A stretch of 64,000 bases of DNA, taken from Limnobacter sp. MED105 (lineage in GTDB: Bacteria; Pseudomonadota; Gammaproteobacteria; Burkholderiales; Burkholderiaceae_B). The DNA lies in NCBI RefSeq assembly GCF_000170915.1, contig NZ_ABCT01000001.1:496001-560000 (forward strand), written 5' to 3'. How positions within the stretch are numbered: position 1 is the stretch's first letter; each line of letters opens with the position of its first letter. The notes under the pieces are model-generated. The model was not told the origin of the DNA and did not search any database. It saw only the letters and a program-made list of their open reading frames with translations. Positions 1 to 8,458 of the stretch are shown here, one piece after another. Position numbers and translations under genes: made by a program.

Positions 1-414
1 CAAGGCTGAATCGAGTTTGCCGGTCATGGCGACTATTTTTGCGCCCCGCCGTGCAATGGCTGGCAACACCGCGACCAATTCTTCGGTATTTCCCGAATTA
101 GACAGGGCAATGACCACGTCGTCTTGGGTAATCATGCCCAAATCGCCATGAGAGGCTTCGGTGGCGTGCACGAAAAAAGAAGGCGTGCCCGTGCTGGCAA
201 AGGTGGCAGCAATTTTTTTGGCAATCAGGCCCGACTTGCCCACACCGACCAGAATGACTCGACCCTTGCAGTTCAGTATGGCGGTGGTGGCTTGGCTGAA
301 CTGATCATTCAAGCGTTCAGCCAGTGCCGAGACTGCTTGGGCTTCAATGGCAAGCGCCTCCCTGGCCATGGCCAGAAAATCGTGCTTGTCATTATTCGAC
401 GGTGTTTTTGACAT
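1..414 (-). CDS. kdsD: Arabinose-5-phosphate isomerase, 5' part (runs off the window)
   Basis: KdsD converts ribulose-5-phosphate to arabinose-5-phosphate, the first step towards Kdo for lipopolysaccharide, in the cytoplasm. The first 138 residues are present, starting at the ATG at 414. They hold the N-terminal half of a SIS sugar-isomerase domain: a GVGKSG motif near residue 57 and a SNSGNTEE motif near residue 105, both typical of KdsD/GutQ. The CBS domains expected downstream lie outside the window. It is divergent from the antiporter gene at 521 with about 106 bases between them; the KdsD/antiporter pairing is common in Burkholderiales. GutQ is the alternative name, but the context favours KdsD. 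Confidence 0.9.
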   Translation of the reverse strand, partial: MSKTPSNNDKHDFLAMAREALAIEAQAVSALAERLNDQFSQATTAILNCKGRVILVGVGKSGLIAKKIAATFASTGTPSFFVHATEASHGDLGMITQDDVVIALSNSGNTEELVAVLPAIARRGAKIVAMTGKLDSAL

Positions 415-520
415 GGTAGACCCTGATAGACTTAAGCAACTAAGGTGCTTGAGGCTGTGCTCTTTTCAGGGCAGTATAGCAAAGCGCGTGCCAATTCTCT
501 CCACTTCCTAAGCATTAAAC

Positions 521-2521
521 GTGCCTAACGCTCTAGAGCTGTCTTTGATTCTAATGCTGGTCGCCGTATTGGCGGTCTCGCTTTTCCGTCACTGGAAGCT
601 GCCCGCCATGCTGGGCTATCTGTTTGCGGGTACGCTGATTGGTCCTTATTCATTCGGCATCGTGCCCGATACCGCCGAAACCCGGCATCTGGCAGAGTTC
701 GGCGTTGTTTTCCTGATGTTCTCAATTGGTCTCGAGTTCAGTTTGCCGAAACTGCATGCCATGCGCCGTGTTGTGTTTGGCCTGGGGTTTGCGCAAGTAG
801 GGCTGACCATGCTGGGCGTGATGGGCCTGGGCTTGTTGGCTGGCTATTTCTTTGAGGTGCCACTGAGCACCGCCTTCGTGCTGGCAGGGGCTGCAGCCAT
901 GTCTTCCACGGCGATTGTCAGTAAATTGTTGTCGGAGCGGCTTGAACTCGATTCTCCCCATGGTCGTCAAATCATGGGTATTTTGTTGTTTCAGGATTTG
1001 GCCGTGGTGCCGCTACTCATCATTATTCCAGCACTGGGCCAAGGGGCTGAGAACCTTACTGTGACACTGAGCCTGGCGGTGGTGAAGGCCGCACTGGTGT
1101 TGGGGCTGATGTTGGTGTTTGGCCAGCGCATGATGAATTGGTGGATGACATTCGTGGCCCGCAGCAAGTCGCAAGAATTGTTTGTGCTGAATGTGCTGTT
1201 GATCACCTTGGGCTTGGCTTGGTTGACCGAGCTTGCAGAGCTGTCGCTGGCCCTTGGTGCATTTGTGGCGGGCATTCTGATTGCAGAGACCCAGTACAAA
1301 CATCAAGTGGAAGAGGACATCAAGCCATTTCGTGATGTGCTGCTGGGTCTCTTCTTCGTGACCACAGGCATGCTGCTGAACCCACAAGTGGTGATGCAGA
1401 ATTGGTACTGGGTAATTTTGCTGGCGGTACTCCCGGTGTTGGCCAAGTTGGTGTTGATTGCGGCACTGGCCCGGATATTTGGTGCGAACACCGGCACAGC
1501 CATGCGCACCGGCATTTATCTGGCGCAGGCCGGTGAATTCGGTTTCGTGCTACTGGCCAACACGGGTTCAGCCGGTTTTGGTTTGGTCCCCGACCCTTGG
1601 TTACAAACCATTACGGCCAGCATGGTGCTATCCATGTTGGCAGCGCCCTTCATGATTCAACATGCAGATCGAATCGTGCTGCGCTTTTCAAGTCAGGAAT
1701 GGTTGCAAAAATCGCTGGAGTTGCACCAAATTGCCCAGAAGAGTCTTGCCACGACCAAGCATGTACTGATCTGCGGCTTCGGGCGCAGTGGTCAGCACCT
1801 GGCCCGGTTGCTGGACCGTGAAGACCTGGATTATGTGGCTTTGGATCTGGATCCGGACCGTATTCGTGAAGCGACCGCAGCAGGCGATTCGGTGGTTTTT
1901 GGCGACGCCGCAAAGCGTGAAACACTGGTCGCTGCGGGTTTGCTGCGGGCATCCTGTGTAGTGGTCACATTTGCTGAATTCAAGTCGGCCGAGAAGGTGT
2001 TGACAGCAGTGCGTGCTTTGGCTCCGAATGTTCCAGTTGTGGTGCGCACTTACGATGAAAGTGATCTGGAGAAACTGACTGCAGCTGGAGCCACCGAGGT
2101 GGTGCCAGAAATTCTTGAAGGCAGTTTGATGCTGGGCTCACAGGCCTTGATGTTGTTGGGTGTGCCGGTTTCTCGTGTGGTCAAACAGATTCGAGCCATT
2201 CGTGAATCGCGTTACCAAATGTTCAGGGGGGTATTCCGTGGCGTAGACGACGAAGCGGATACACCCGAAAACCAATGGATCCGTTTGCATTCGGTGTTCC
2301 TGGAGCCGGGAGCCAGTGGCGTGGGTAAAAGCCTGGCCGAGTTGGGTATTCTTGAATTGGACATTGAAGTAAGCGCAATTCGCAGGCGTGGTATTCGGGG
2401 CGGGGATCCTTCCCCCGATACGCAACTGGAGTCGGGGGATATCCTGGTGCTGAAGGGGCAGCCTGATGCTTTAAGTTTGGCCGAAGCCATTATTCTTGGC
2501 CGCAAGTCTATGGGGCGTTGA
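521..2521 (+). CDS. CPA2 monovalent cation:proton antiporter with TrkA-N domain (KefB/YbaL type)
   Basis: This inner-membrane antiporter exchanges K+ or Na+ for protons. The 666-residue protein has about twelve hydrophobic segments in residues 1-400, including the Na+/H+ exchanger signature region with FLMFSIGLEFS near residue 65. It is followed by a Rossmann-type TrkA-N domain (CGFGRSGQHLARLL from about residue 417) and a C-terminal TrkA-C-like domain from about 580. The length and layout match KefB/KefC/YbaL. The start is a GTG at 521; no strong alternative is seen nearby. It ends 8 bases from the convergent pseudopilin gene, with no clear terminator between them. The transported ion cannot be told from sequence. 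Confidence 0.88.
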   Translation: MPNALELSLILMLVAVLAVSLFRHWKLPAMLGYLFAGTLIGPYSFGIVPDTAETRHLAEFGVVFLMFSIGLEFSLPKLHAMRRVVFGLGFAQVGLTMLGVMGLGLLAGYFFEVPLSTAFVLAGAAAMSSTAIVSKLLSERLELDSPHGRQIMGILLFQDLAVVPLLIIIPALGQGAENLTVTLSLAVVKAALVLGLMLVFGQRMMNWWMTFVARSKSQELFVLNVLLITLGLAWLTELAELSLALGAFVAGILIAETQYKHQVEEDIKPFRDVLLGLFFVTTGMLLNPQVVMQNWYWVILLAVLPVLAKLVLIAALARIFGANTGTAMRTGIYLAQAGEFGFVLLANTGSAGFGLVPDPWLQTITASMVLSMLAAPFMIQHADRIVLRFSSQEWLQKSLELHQIAQKSLATTKHVLICGFGRSGQHLARLLDREDLDYVALDLDPDRIREATAAGDSVVFGDAAKRETLVAAGLLRASCVVVTFAEFKSAEKVLTAVRALAPNVPVVVRTYDESDLEKLTAAGATEVVPEILEGSLMLGSQALMLLGVPVSRVVKQIRAIRESRYQMFRGVFRGVDDEADTPENQWIRLHSVFLEPGASGVGKSLAELGILELDIEVSAIRRRGIRGGDPSPDTQLESGDILVLKGQPDALSLAEAIILGRKSMGR

Positions 2522-2529
2522 ATTGGTGT

Positions 2530-3174
2530 TTACCGAATAATATAAAGTGCCGCGCAATCAGCGCCTTGCGCCTCGTCCCATTGACTGCCGTTGATGGTGC
2601 ACAGTTCTTCCTCGCCACTAATCACCTGCACTGCGCCACGCAGGGGGTTGCCATCATCGAGTTTGCGGTCAATTTCTGCCAGTTGGGCAACAGGTACGGT
2701 TTCGCCAATCAGCAAGGCCATTGCATTTTCCCGGGAGTTAGGGCCCTGCATGGTGTTGTTGAGCAGGTACTGGCCACTGAACTGGTTGCCCATGGTGCTG
2801 GCGGGCGTGCAATTTCCAGATTGGTCACTGCCACCGGTGAAGTCACCTTGGATGAAACCTGACAGTTGAAGATGCGTGAATACATTGCAGGATTCTTCGC
2901 CTTCAATCAGGCCGTTGCCGTCACCGCCGCTGTTGGAAAGCCCAGCTGCGCTGGCCGCAATGAAGTCACCGGGCAAGGCTGAATAACGTGCCTGAAAAGC
3001 GGACAATGCTGTTTCAAGGCTGGCGATGTCGGTAAGAGTGGCCTGTACGCGGGCGCTGTTCAGCAGCTCGCGTCCCTTCAGTACGCCACCAGCGAGTATT
3101 GCCAGCACAGCCAGCGCAATGGCCAGTTCTAATAAAGAGAACCCGTTCTGGGTCTGGTGTCGAGGTTGTTTCAA
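2530..3174 (-). CDS. Type IV prepilin-like protein (pseudopilin), last gene of the filament operon
   Basis: This 214-residue protein has a short basic leader ending in Gly11, then F-S-L-L-E and a hydrophobic helix. That is a canonical prepilin peptidase site with Glu at mature position 5. The globular part has the LPGDF and GDGNG elements seen in many class III signal peptide pilins, and four Cys that could form disulfides (CNVF, NCTP, ELCT, DCAA). It is the last gene of the leftward secretin-ATPase-platform operon, one base after the stop of the preceding prepilin gene. It is probably a major or minor subunit of the filament. Which subunit is not decidable, and no prepilin peptidase gene is in the window. 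Confidence 0.8.
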   Translation of the reverse strand: MKQPRHQTQNGFSLLELAIALAVLAILAGGVLKGRELLNSARVQATLTDIASLETALSAFQARYSALPGDFIAASAAGLSNSGGDGNGLIEGEESCNVFTHLQLSGFIQGDFTGGSDQSGNCTPASTMGNQFSGQYLLNNTMQGPNSRENAMALLIGETVPVAQLAEIDRKLDDGNPLRGAVQVISGEEELCTINGSQWDEAQGADCAALYIIR

Positions 3175-3175
3175 T

Positions 3176-3925
3176 TCAATTCTCCTGAATGTGAGGTGTG
3201 TCGAGCGCGCCGCGTTTCATCCAAAGCCAGTTCAGACGTTCAAATGAAAGCCAAACGGGGTTTGCAGCGGGTTGGTCGGGATTGATAAAAAATTGTTGAT
3301 ACCGGTTTTGGTTTGCAAGATCGTCTGCTGGGTATGCAAGCCACACGGTGGTTGCGTTCAACAAGGTGTGCGCGCCGCAGCCTGAATTGACGTTGGGTGG
3401 AATTGCATGACCTTGCACAAGCTGACACAGGTGAATGGCTGGCAATGGCCCTGCGCCCAAGGGGTAGTTGGCGGTGTAGGGGGCCATCACAATTTCGGTC
3501 AACTGTTGCGGGCTGAGTTGTGCAAAAGGTTGCGCTGACACCAGCGCATCTTGCGCGGGCTCGCCGGCCTGTTCCAGCGTGGCCACCGCCATTTTCCACT
3601 GCCCCTCGATCCCCCAGGTGGCCAGTGTCGCAATTGGAAGCCAACCCTCCTTGCGCGTGCAGGCATCACCGGTGCGCGATTCGGCACCCTTGTATTGGTC
3701 TGCAGGGCAGGGCAGCCTGCCTGTGGCCAGCACAAAACCTTCGACGGTCTCAAGAATGCGTTGCCTTGATTCCAGGTGTGCAAGTACTTTGTTTTTTTCT
3801 CGCTGACTGGCCAAGAGGTGCAGCACAGGCCCCAGAATGATCGCCATGAGCACAACCACAAGTGCAACCTCGATCAGCATAAAACCACGCGCATGGATAC
3901 CGACGACTTGATGATGGCGATTCAT
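3176..3925 (-). CDS. Prepilin-like protein (minor pseudopilin)
   Basis: This 249-residue protein has a leader ending in Gly14 followed by F-M-L-I-E and about 20 hydrophobic residues. That fits prepilin peptidase cleavage with Glu at +5. The rest is a soluble domain with scattered Cys (CPAD, ACTR, CQLV, GCGA) and no family I can name. The start ATG lies within the stop of the upstream gene (4-base overlap, 3922-3925), which implies translational coupling. It is likely a minor pilin or pseudopilin of the local filament machine. Confidence is high for the prepilin class and low for the exact role. Confidence 0.75.
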   Translation of the reverse strand: MNRHHQVVGIHARGFMLIEVALVVVLMAIILGPVLHLLASQREKNKVLAHLESRQRILETVEGFVLATGRLPCPADQYKGAESRTGDACTRKEGWLPIATLATWGIEGQWKMAVATLEQAGEPAQDALVSAQPFAQLSPQQLTEIVMAPYTANYPLGAGPLPAIHLCQLVQGHAIPPNVNSGCGAHTLLNATTVWLAYPADDLANQNRYQQFFINPDQPAANPVWLSFERLNWLWMKRGALDTPHIQEN

Positions 3926-5040
3926 GGCGTACTTGGCAGTTTGAAACTGAATTGATCAAGATTGAGCAAGGTGTTGTTCGGCCAGGAAAAGTGGCAAAGG
4001 CAAGCTGTGCTGTTTTGACTAAGCGGGCATTGGTTGCTGTAGCTTGGGCGACACGATTTGTTGATGGCTGCGATGGGTTCAAAGTGGCTGACTGGCCAAA
4101 GGTTTTTCATGTGGGCAGGGCCATTGAATATGCAGGGTTGATTAGGCAGGCTGGTGCAATCTGTTTGCGTGTTGTTGCTTGCGCAGTTCGGATTGTTGTC
4201 CTGGCATGAGGCAGGTGATATCCACTTGCCGGTGTTTTGGCAATGGCAACTGCAGCGTGTTTTTGTGCAACGGCATTGGCAACCCGAGTCGATGGGTTGA
4301 TATAGATTGGAAAGCGTGTCAGCAAGCAGCATATTTTCATGGTCACTTGTACTGGCGTTGAATTGCGGGTTGAGTTGTTGCCAGGCAGTCAGCATCATTT
4401 TCAGTTGATGTTGTTGCGTCCGTTTCATGTGCATTTTCAGTTCATTGACATGAACGAGAACATAGGGAGAAGAAATGTCGTACTGATGCTCTGCGATGGG
4501 GGTAATTGTTTTTGCAACCACCGCAACGATGTTTGTTTTGATGTGATCATTTTCATCGGAAATTCGAACCTGAATTGACGGTCTCGAAAAGTTCACCCAA
4601 CGACTCCAGCCCAATGCGTTGGGTTGAATCACCTGGCTAGAGACCGCGTACTGCCATTGCGTGTTGGTGGATAAGTCCATGTCGTTGAAGCGGGCATCAA
4701 TTCCAGCGTTCAGGTAGTTGATTGCGATTTTGCTGTGAACGGGAAGATAGCCCCAAGGTTTGTTCAAACACGTGGTTTGCGCATATTCACCAGCTTGTAT
4801 GGCTGGACAGGGCAGGTGACCCAAATGGCTTTGGCTGTGCAAACCCTGATTGGCAGAAAATCCTAAAAGGCTTGCACGAATTTGTTCAAGAATCTGGGTT
4901 TCACGGGCCTTTTGTTGCAGCAGTAAGCTTTGCTTGAATACTTCATTGTTGCGAAATTCAAGGGCTGCGAAACCCAGCATGAAGATCAGAATTAACAGTG
5001 CAAGCAGCGAATAGCCCTTGTGTTTAAAAGCCTTGCTCAT
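3922..5040 (-). CDS. Large Cys-rich prepilin-like protein, possibly GspK-like tip subunit
   Basis: This 372-residue protein begins with a basic leader and G-Y-S-L-L-A followed by a hydrophobic helix, so it looks like a prepilin. However, mature position 5 is Ala instead of Glu. Lack of Glu5 and large size are known features of GspK, the tip pseudopilin of type II secretion, and that is my preferred reading. From about residue 254 to 349 there are 14 Cys, six of them packed into CQCRCTKTRCSCHC. That cluster is not usual for GspK and suggests disulfides or metal binding. The ATG at 5040 overlaps the upstream stop (ATGA); an in-frame ATG at 5049 is a weaker alternative. Confidence 0.65.
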   Translation of the reverse strand: MSKAFKHKGYSLLALLILIFMLGFAALEFRNNEVFKQSLLLQQKARETQILEQIRASLLGFSANQGLHSQSHLGHLPCPAIQAGEYAQTTCLNKPWGYLPVHSKIAINYLNAGIDARFNDMDLSTNTQWQYAVSSQVIQPNALGWSRWVNFSRPSIQVRISDENDHIKTNIVAVVAKTITPIAEHQYDISSPYVLVHVNELKMHMKRTQQHQLKMMLTAWQQLNPQFNASTSDHENMLLADTLSNLYQPIDSGCQCRCTKTRCSCHCQNTGKWISPASCQDNNPNCASNNTQTDCTSLPNQPCIFNGPAHMKNLWPVSHFEPIAAINKSCRPSYSNQCPLSQNSTACLCHFSWPNNTLLNLDQFSFKLPSTP

Positions 5041-5582
5041 GGGAGCCACTTTTTCTGAACGGGGTCAAAAGTTTTTTGACCCTGTTTTGTGATCATCCAG
5101 CCTTGTACTTTGTAAGCGGGTTCAGATATTTTGCTTTCCGCTGCGATGGGCTGTGTCGTGCCTGATGCTGTGGGGGGCACAAAAAGGTGTTCGCTCGGTG
5201 GGGACTCGCTTAACAACAGTGTCGACCGAATGTTAGTAGGTGCTTTGGCAAAGCACAGCAAGTAAAACGGTGTTTTAACTGCTGCAGGTTTGGTCTCTAA
5301 AACGCATTGTCCCGAGCCCGGCCGCTTGGTGTTTATCCATGTGATCCAGGTTCGCCAAAGATCAGATTCTTCATTGAAGTGTTGTTCAAGAAAAAGCGTT
5401 TCTGTTGGTGGCGTTGTTTCCTGAATTTTCAGACTTGGCTTGTTGTTCAGTTGTTGTTCAATTTCGATGTTGCGCAGAGTGATCAGTGCAAAAAAAGCGG
5501 CCAGCAGCAACACCAGGTCGAGTGCAGGGCGCACCCAGCGAAACCAAATTATTCGTTGCGTTGTGATTGTCAGTGGGCTCAT
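5037..5582 (-). CDS. Small bitopic membrane protein of the filament operon (PilO/GspM position)
   Basis: This 181-residue protein has one hydrophobic segment at about residues 20-38 (LDLVLLLAAFFALITL), a short cytoplasmic N-terminus and a soluble, presumably periplasmic C-terminal part ending in KKWLP. I do not recognise a domain by sequence. Size, topology and position after a PilN/GspL-like gene suggest the PilO/GspM-type alignment component or a PilP-like partner. Its start overlaps the upstream stop (5579-5582) and its stop overlaps the next start, so it is translationally coupled on both sides. The function is inferred from context only. Confidence 0.6.
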   Translation of the reverse strand: MSPLTITTQRIIWFRWVRPALDLVLLLAAFFALITLRNIEIEQQLNNKPSLKIQETTPPTETLFLEQHFNEESDLWRTWITWINTKRPGSGQCVLETKPAAVKTPFYLLCFAKAPTNIRSTLLLSESPPSEHLFVPPTASGTTQPIAAESKISEPAYKVQGWMITKQGQKTFDPVQKKWLP

Positions 5583-6439
5583 CGGTTTGTTGGTTCAGTT
5601 GAGCAGTGTGTTTGGGTCGGATTGTTCAATGTGCACCCTTTGGGAACCCGTTTTCGATCTCTGGCCAAATTTGCAGTGGTCAGAATTTCTCCTTGCTCGT
5701 CCCACGACATTTTCAGTGACAGCAGATTGGCTCGTTCGCCTCGACCGAATTTGCGAATTTGTTCCAGCCAATCTTCAAATGGGGCCGCTTTGGCGTTGCG
5801 AGGCTGCGCCACTAGTGATGTCTTGAATTGCTGTAAGTTGGCTTTCTCGTACTTTAGTTGTTGCTGATTGGCATGCCAGCTCATCAACAGGAATGTGCCC
5901 AGCACGCAAGCCGCGGCTACACCGCGAACCGCTTGATAATAGCCAGTGGGTTTGACCCACAGTGTCATGTAAAGATGAAGGCTGCCAAGGAATTGGCCAG
6001 TTCCTGATTTCCTTGAGTTCAAGAAATTCTTCAGGTGGTTGAATTCATGTTTATTCAGCAAGGCCATTTGAATGGCGCGATTGAATTGCTCCGATTTCTG
6101 CGAAGAAATGACTTGAATACTTTTTCCCATGCTGCGCAGTTCAGTCAGTACCTGCTGGTGAAAGGCAGTGGCTGGTGTTTCAATAATTCGTTGTGGGTCT
6201 TCCGCAATCCCCGCCCAGTGGAGCTCTGTCCACAGCGAGTCGGCAATGTTGTTTTGGAATACATTCAAATAAACAAGTGTGTCTGGCAGGCTGAAGCTGG
6301 AAAGTGCAATTGCACTGCCACTAAACTCACTGTAAGAAAGACGCTGTTCTTCGATCCACCGTTGGTCTTTTTGACGAAACAGAATTGCCAGGTTCTGCTC
6401 AATCACCCACACGTCTGCATGCATTGGGGTGCTTGTCAT
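5579..6439 (-). CDS. PilN/GspL-like bitopic assembly protein (putative)
   Basis: This 286-residue protein has a soluble N-terminal part of about 175 residues and one membrane helix near residues 180-195 (AACVLGTFLLMSW). A coiled-coil-like stretch and a short periplasmic tail follow. This is the topology of GspL, or of a fused PilM-PilN, which links the cytoplasmic ATPase to the periplasmic part of the machine. I cannot see the actin-like motifs of PilM clearly, so the family is inferred from topology and operon position. It is coupled to the platform gene upstream and to the small bitopic gene downstream by 4-base overlaps. Confidence 0.6.
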   Translation of the reverse strand: MTSTPMHADVWVIEQNLAILFRQKDQRWIEEQRLSYSEFSGSAIALSSFSLPDTLVYLNVFQNNIADSLWTELHWAGIAEDPQRIIETPATAFHQQVLTELRSMGKSIQVISSQKSEQFNRAIQMALLNKHEFNHLKNFLNSRKSGTGQFLGSLHLYMTLWVKPTGYYQAVRGVAAACVLGTFLLMSWHANQQQLKYEKANLQQFKTSLVAQPRNAKAAPFEDWLEQIRKFGRGERANLLSLKMSWDEQGEILTTANLARDRKRVPKGCTLNNPTQTHCSTEPTNR

Positions 6440-7473
6440 GACAGTCCAGTCAGGTTGTTGTACAGCGGAGCCAATGTGAACTGATACGCCATGGCAAGGG
6501 TCATTGCTGCTATGGACAAGGCCACCGAAGGCAAGGTGCTTTGTAAACGTTGTTGGGTTTCCCTTGCCTGTATTTCATACACTTTCGCAGCCAGAAAAAA
6601 GCAGTAAGCCAGGTTGCCGGTTTGCTCAGCCAGTTGACTTTGGCGTATCAGAAAACCAGGTGCACCCGCGGCCTGCATTGACTGGCTTAGTGACATACCG
6701 AGTTTCAACTGCTGTTGAATACCCTGCATCAAATGATTCAGGTTCCGCAAAGTTTTCGCCGAAAGGTGTGTGCCACCCCACCAGTTTGGTGTGGGTAGAG
6801 TACGGTGACGCAGGCAGTGCATCAGATCAAGGCCCGCCTGGAGTTCACAAGCTATGACATGGTAAAAGTTGGATGAAAGCCAAATATTGTTTGGTAGCAA
6901 CGGCTGGGTTTCAGTGCTGCCTTTGACGGATCTGAATTTCAGGTAGGCGGCGCTTGCCAAGGTGAAAGTACCGATCAAAAGCAGGCTGTTTGACCAGCTG
7001 CTGGCGGGTGTGTGGGAGTTTACTTTCTGCGTCAAATGCGGCGCACTCACGTGGTGTAATAAAACCCAGCAGGCGCAGGCCAATACCAAAACCAGCAATG
7101 GGTAAACAAGGCTTTTGCCCAATGTGTGTTGGGCTTCGCTGGTTGTTTTCCAGCGATCCAGTTGGGTTTGCAAGGCCAGGCCAAGATCACCGCTGGCCTG
7201 TGCACACACGAGTGCAATTTCCAGATGCATAGGCACCTTGCCAAAGGCTGCACGAAAGGCGGTTTGAAGGTTTTGCCCTTCCTGAAGGTAGCGCGACGCA
7301 TGGTTTAATCCCAGGCGTAAGGTATTTCCTTGTGTGCGTCCGGTTTGAAGTTCACTGCTCAGTGAAAGCGCATCAAGTGCGGGCATACCCGACTGTAACA
7401 ATTCAGCCCATTGGCCCAACCAGGCACGCCATGTTGATGATTTTACTTGGTCGCCAATTGACTTATTTTTCAT
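6436..7473 (-). CDS. GspF/PilC-type inner-membrane platform protein
   Basis: This is the inner-membrane platform on which the filament ATPase acts. The 345-residue protein has two GspF-like helical domains: the first contains LLQSGMPALDALSLSS near residue 26 and the second contains CELQAGLDLMHCL near residue 210. Membrane helices lie near 130-150, 170-180 and at the C-terminus. The pattern of large soluble helical halves separated by hydrophobic segments is typical of the family, although it is shorter than the usual 400 or so residues. It overlaps the ATPase gene by 11 bases upstream and the next gene by 4 downstream. Confidence 0.82.
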   Translation of the reverse strand: MKNKSIGDQVKSSTWRAWLGQWAELLQSGMPALDALSLSSELQTGRTQGNTLRLGLNHASRYLQEGQNLQTAFRAAFGKVPMHLEIALVCAQASGDLGLALQTQLDRWKTTSEAQHTLGKSLVYPLLVLVLACACWVLLHHVSAPHLTQKVNSHTPASSWSNSLLLIGTFTLASAAYLKFRSVKGSTETQPLLPNNIWLSSNFYHVIACELQAGLDLMHCLRHRTLPTPNWWGGTHLSAKTLRNLNHLMQGIQQQLKLGMSLSQSMQAAGAPGFLIRQSQLAEQTGNLAYCFFLAAKVYEIQARETQQRLQSTLPSVALSIAAMTLAMAYQFTLAPLYNNLTGLS

Positions 7474-8458
7474 GGTTTGCTGGCAGGCTTGGCGTTGGAA
7501 ATGGAAGGTGATTCAATGGCGAGAACAGTTGCATTAATCCATCAATACTTTTGCAGCTGAGTACCTCTTTGCGAGGCATGTTTTTTAGATTAATGATTTC
7601 AGCCCACAATTGACGTCGCTCATTTCGCTCAGCAGGTTTTAGACGAAGGGTGACAATGCCGTTCAAGCAATTCAGCAGGCTGCCAAGACGCACATTCAGT
7701 TCCGTAATTCGGTTGATCGCCCCAAGGCAGTCGGGCGCATGCACCGATGCAAACAATCGATGGCCGGTGAGTGCTGCATTCAAGGTGAGTTCAGCGGTTT
7801 CCTCATCCCTGACTTCACCAACCAGAATGGTGTCAGGGTCCTGGCGCATCAATGAGCGCAAGCCCGACGCAAAGTTCAGATGAGGAAGTCTGGACAGGTC
7901 TGTTTGAACAGCCTCGGGATTGATGATTTCCACCGGATCTTCAAGCGTTGCGATCCGGCCTGCACTTGCACCTAGATGATTGAGCATCGCATGCAGTGTG
8001 GTTGTTTTTCCGCTCCCAGTGGCACCAGCTACCAGTGTGAGTCCGTTTTCGTGAGCGAGTAGTTGTTCAATGTGCACCAAGGCGGCTTGACTTAACCCAA
8101 GCTGATTCAAAGGCATCCGGCTGTGGGTGTTCAACAGCCGGATCACCAGGTTTTCGCCATGCAGACTGGGGTGTGTGGCCAGTCGAAGATCAATGTTGTT
8201 GCGACTCAGCCTCGCGTCTTGAGGGCGGCGCGTTTCGGCGATGTTCATTTTGCTTTCGGCCTTGAAGGCCTGAACAAGCGATCGGCCCGTGTCGCTGGGA
8301 ATATCTCGCACCGGGCTTAGTTTTCCGTTGACGCGCAACCGCACACTGAAGTTCATCGGGTTGGGCGTGAGGTGAATATCCGATGCATTCACCGCGCTGG
8401 CATAAGCGATCGTGTTGTCGATATTTTTAAAAGCCGTATCCAGTGGTGTCTGTGTCAT
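7463..8458 (-). CDS. Type II/IV secretion ATPase (GspE/PilB family, short form)
   Basis: This hexameric cytoplasmic ATPase powers filament assembly. The protein has Walker A GATGSGKTTT, an Asp box (ATLEDPVE), Walker B (ILVGEVRDEETAE) and the His box (SVHAP). At 331 residues it lacks the N-terminal GspE/PilB N1 domain and shows no CxxC zinc module, so it is nearer PilT/PilU in size. With no second ATPase in the operon, I read it as the assembly motor. I chose the ATG at 8458 because it forms an ATGA overlap with the secretin stop; the longer frame from 8524 would run well into the secretin gene. Confidence 0.88.
   Translation of the reverse strand: MTQTPLDTAFKNIDNTIAYASAVNASDIHLTPNPMNFSVRLRVNGKLSPVRDIPSDTGRSLVQAFKAESKMNIAETRRPQDARLSRNNIDLRLATHPSLHGENLVIRLLNTHSRMPLNQLGLSQAALVHIEQLLAHENGLTLVAGATGSGKTTTLHAMLNHLGASAGRIATLEDPVEIINPEAVQTDLSRLPHLNFASGLRSLMRQDPDTILVGEVRDEETAELTLNAALTGHRLFASVHAPDCLGAINRITELNVRLGSLLNCLNGIVTLRLKPAERNERRQLWAEIINLKNMPRKEVLSCKSIDGLMQLFSPLNHLPFPTPSLPANHEK

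Noticed and set aside
124-411. Plus-strand 95-codon frame at the window start
   Set aside because: It is antisense to kdsD, whose SIS-domain motifs are clear on the minus strand.
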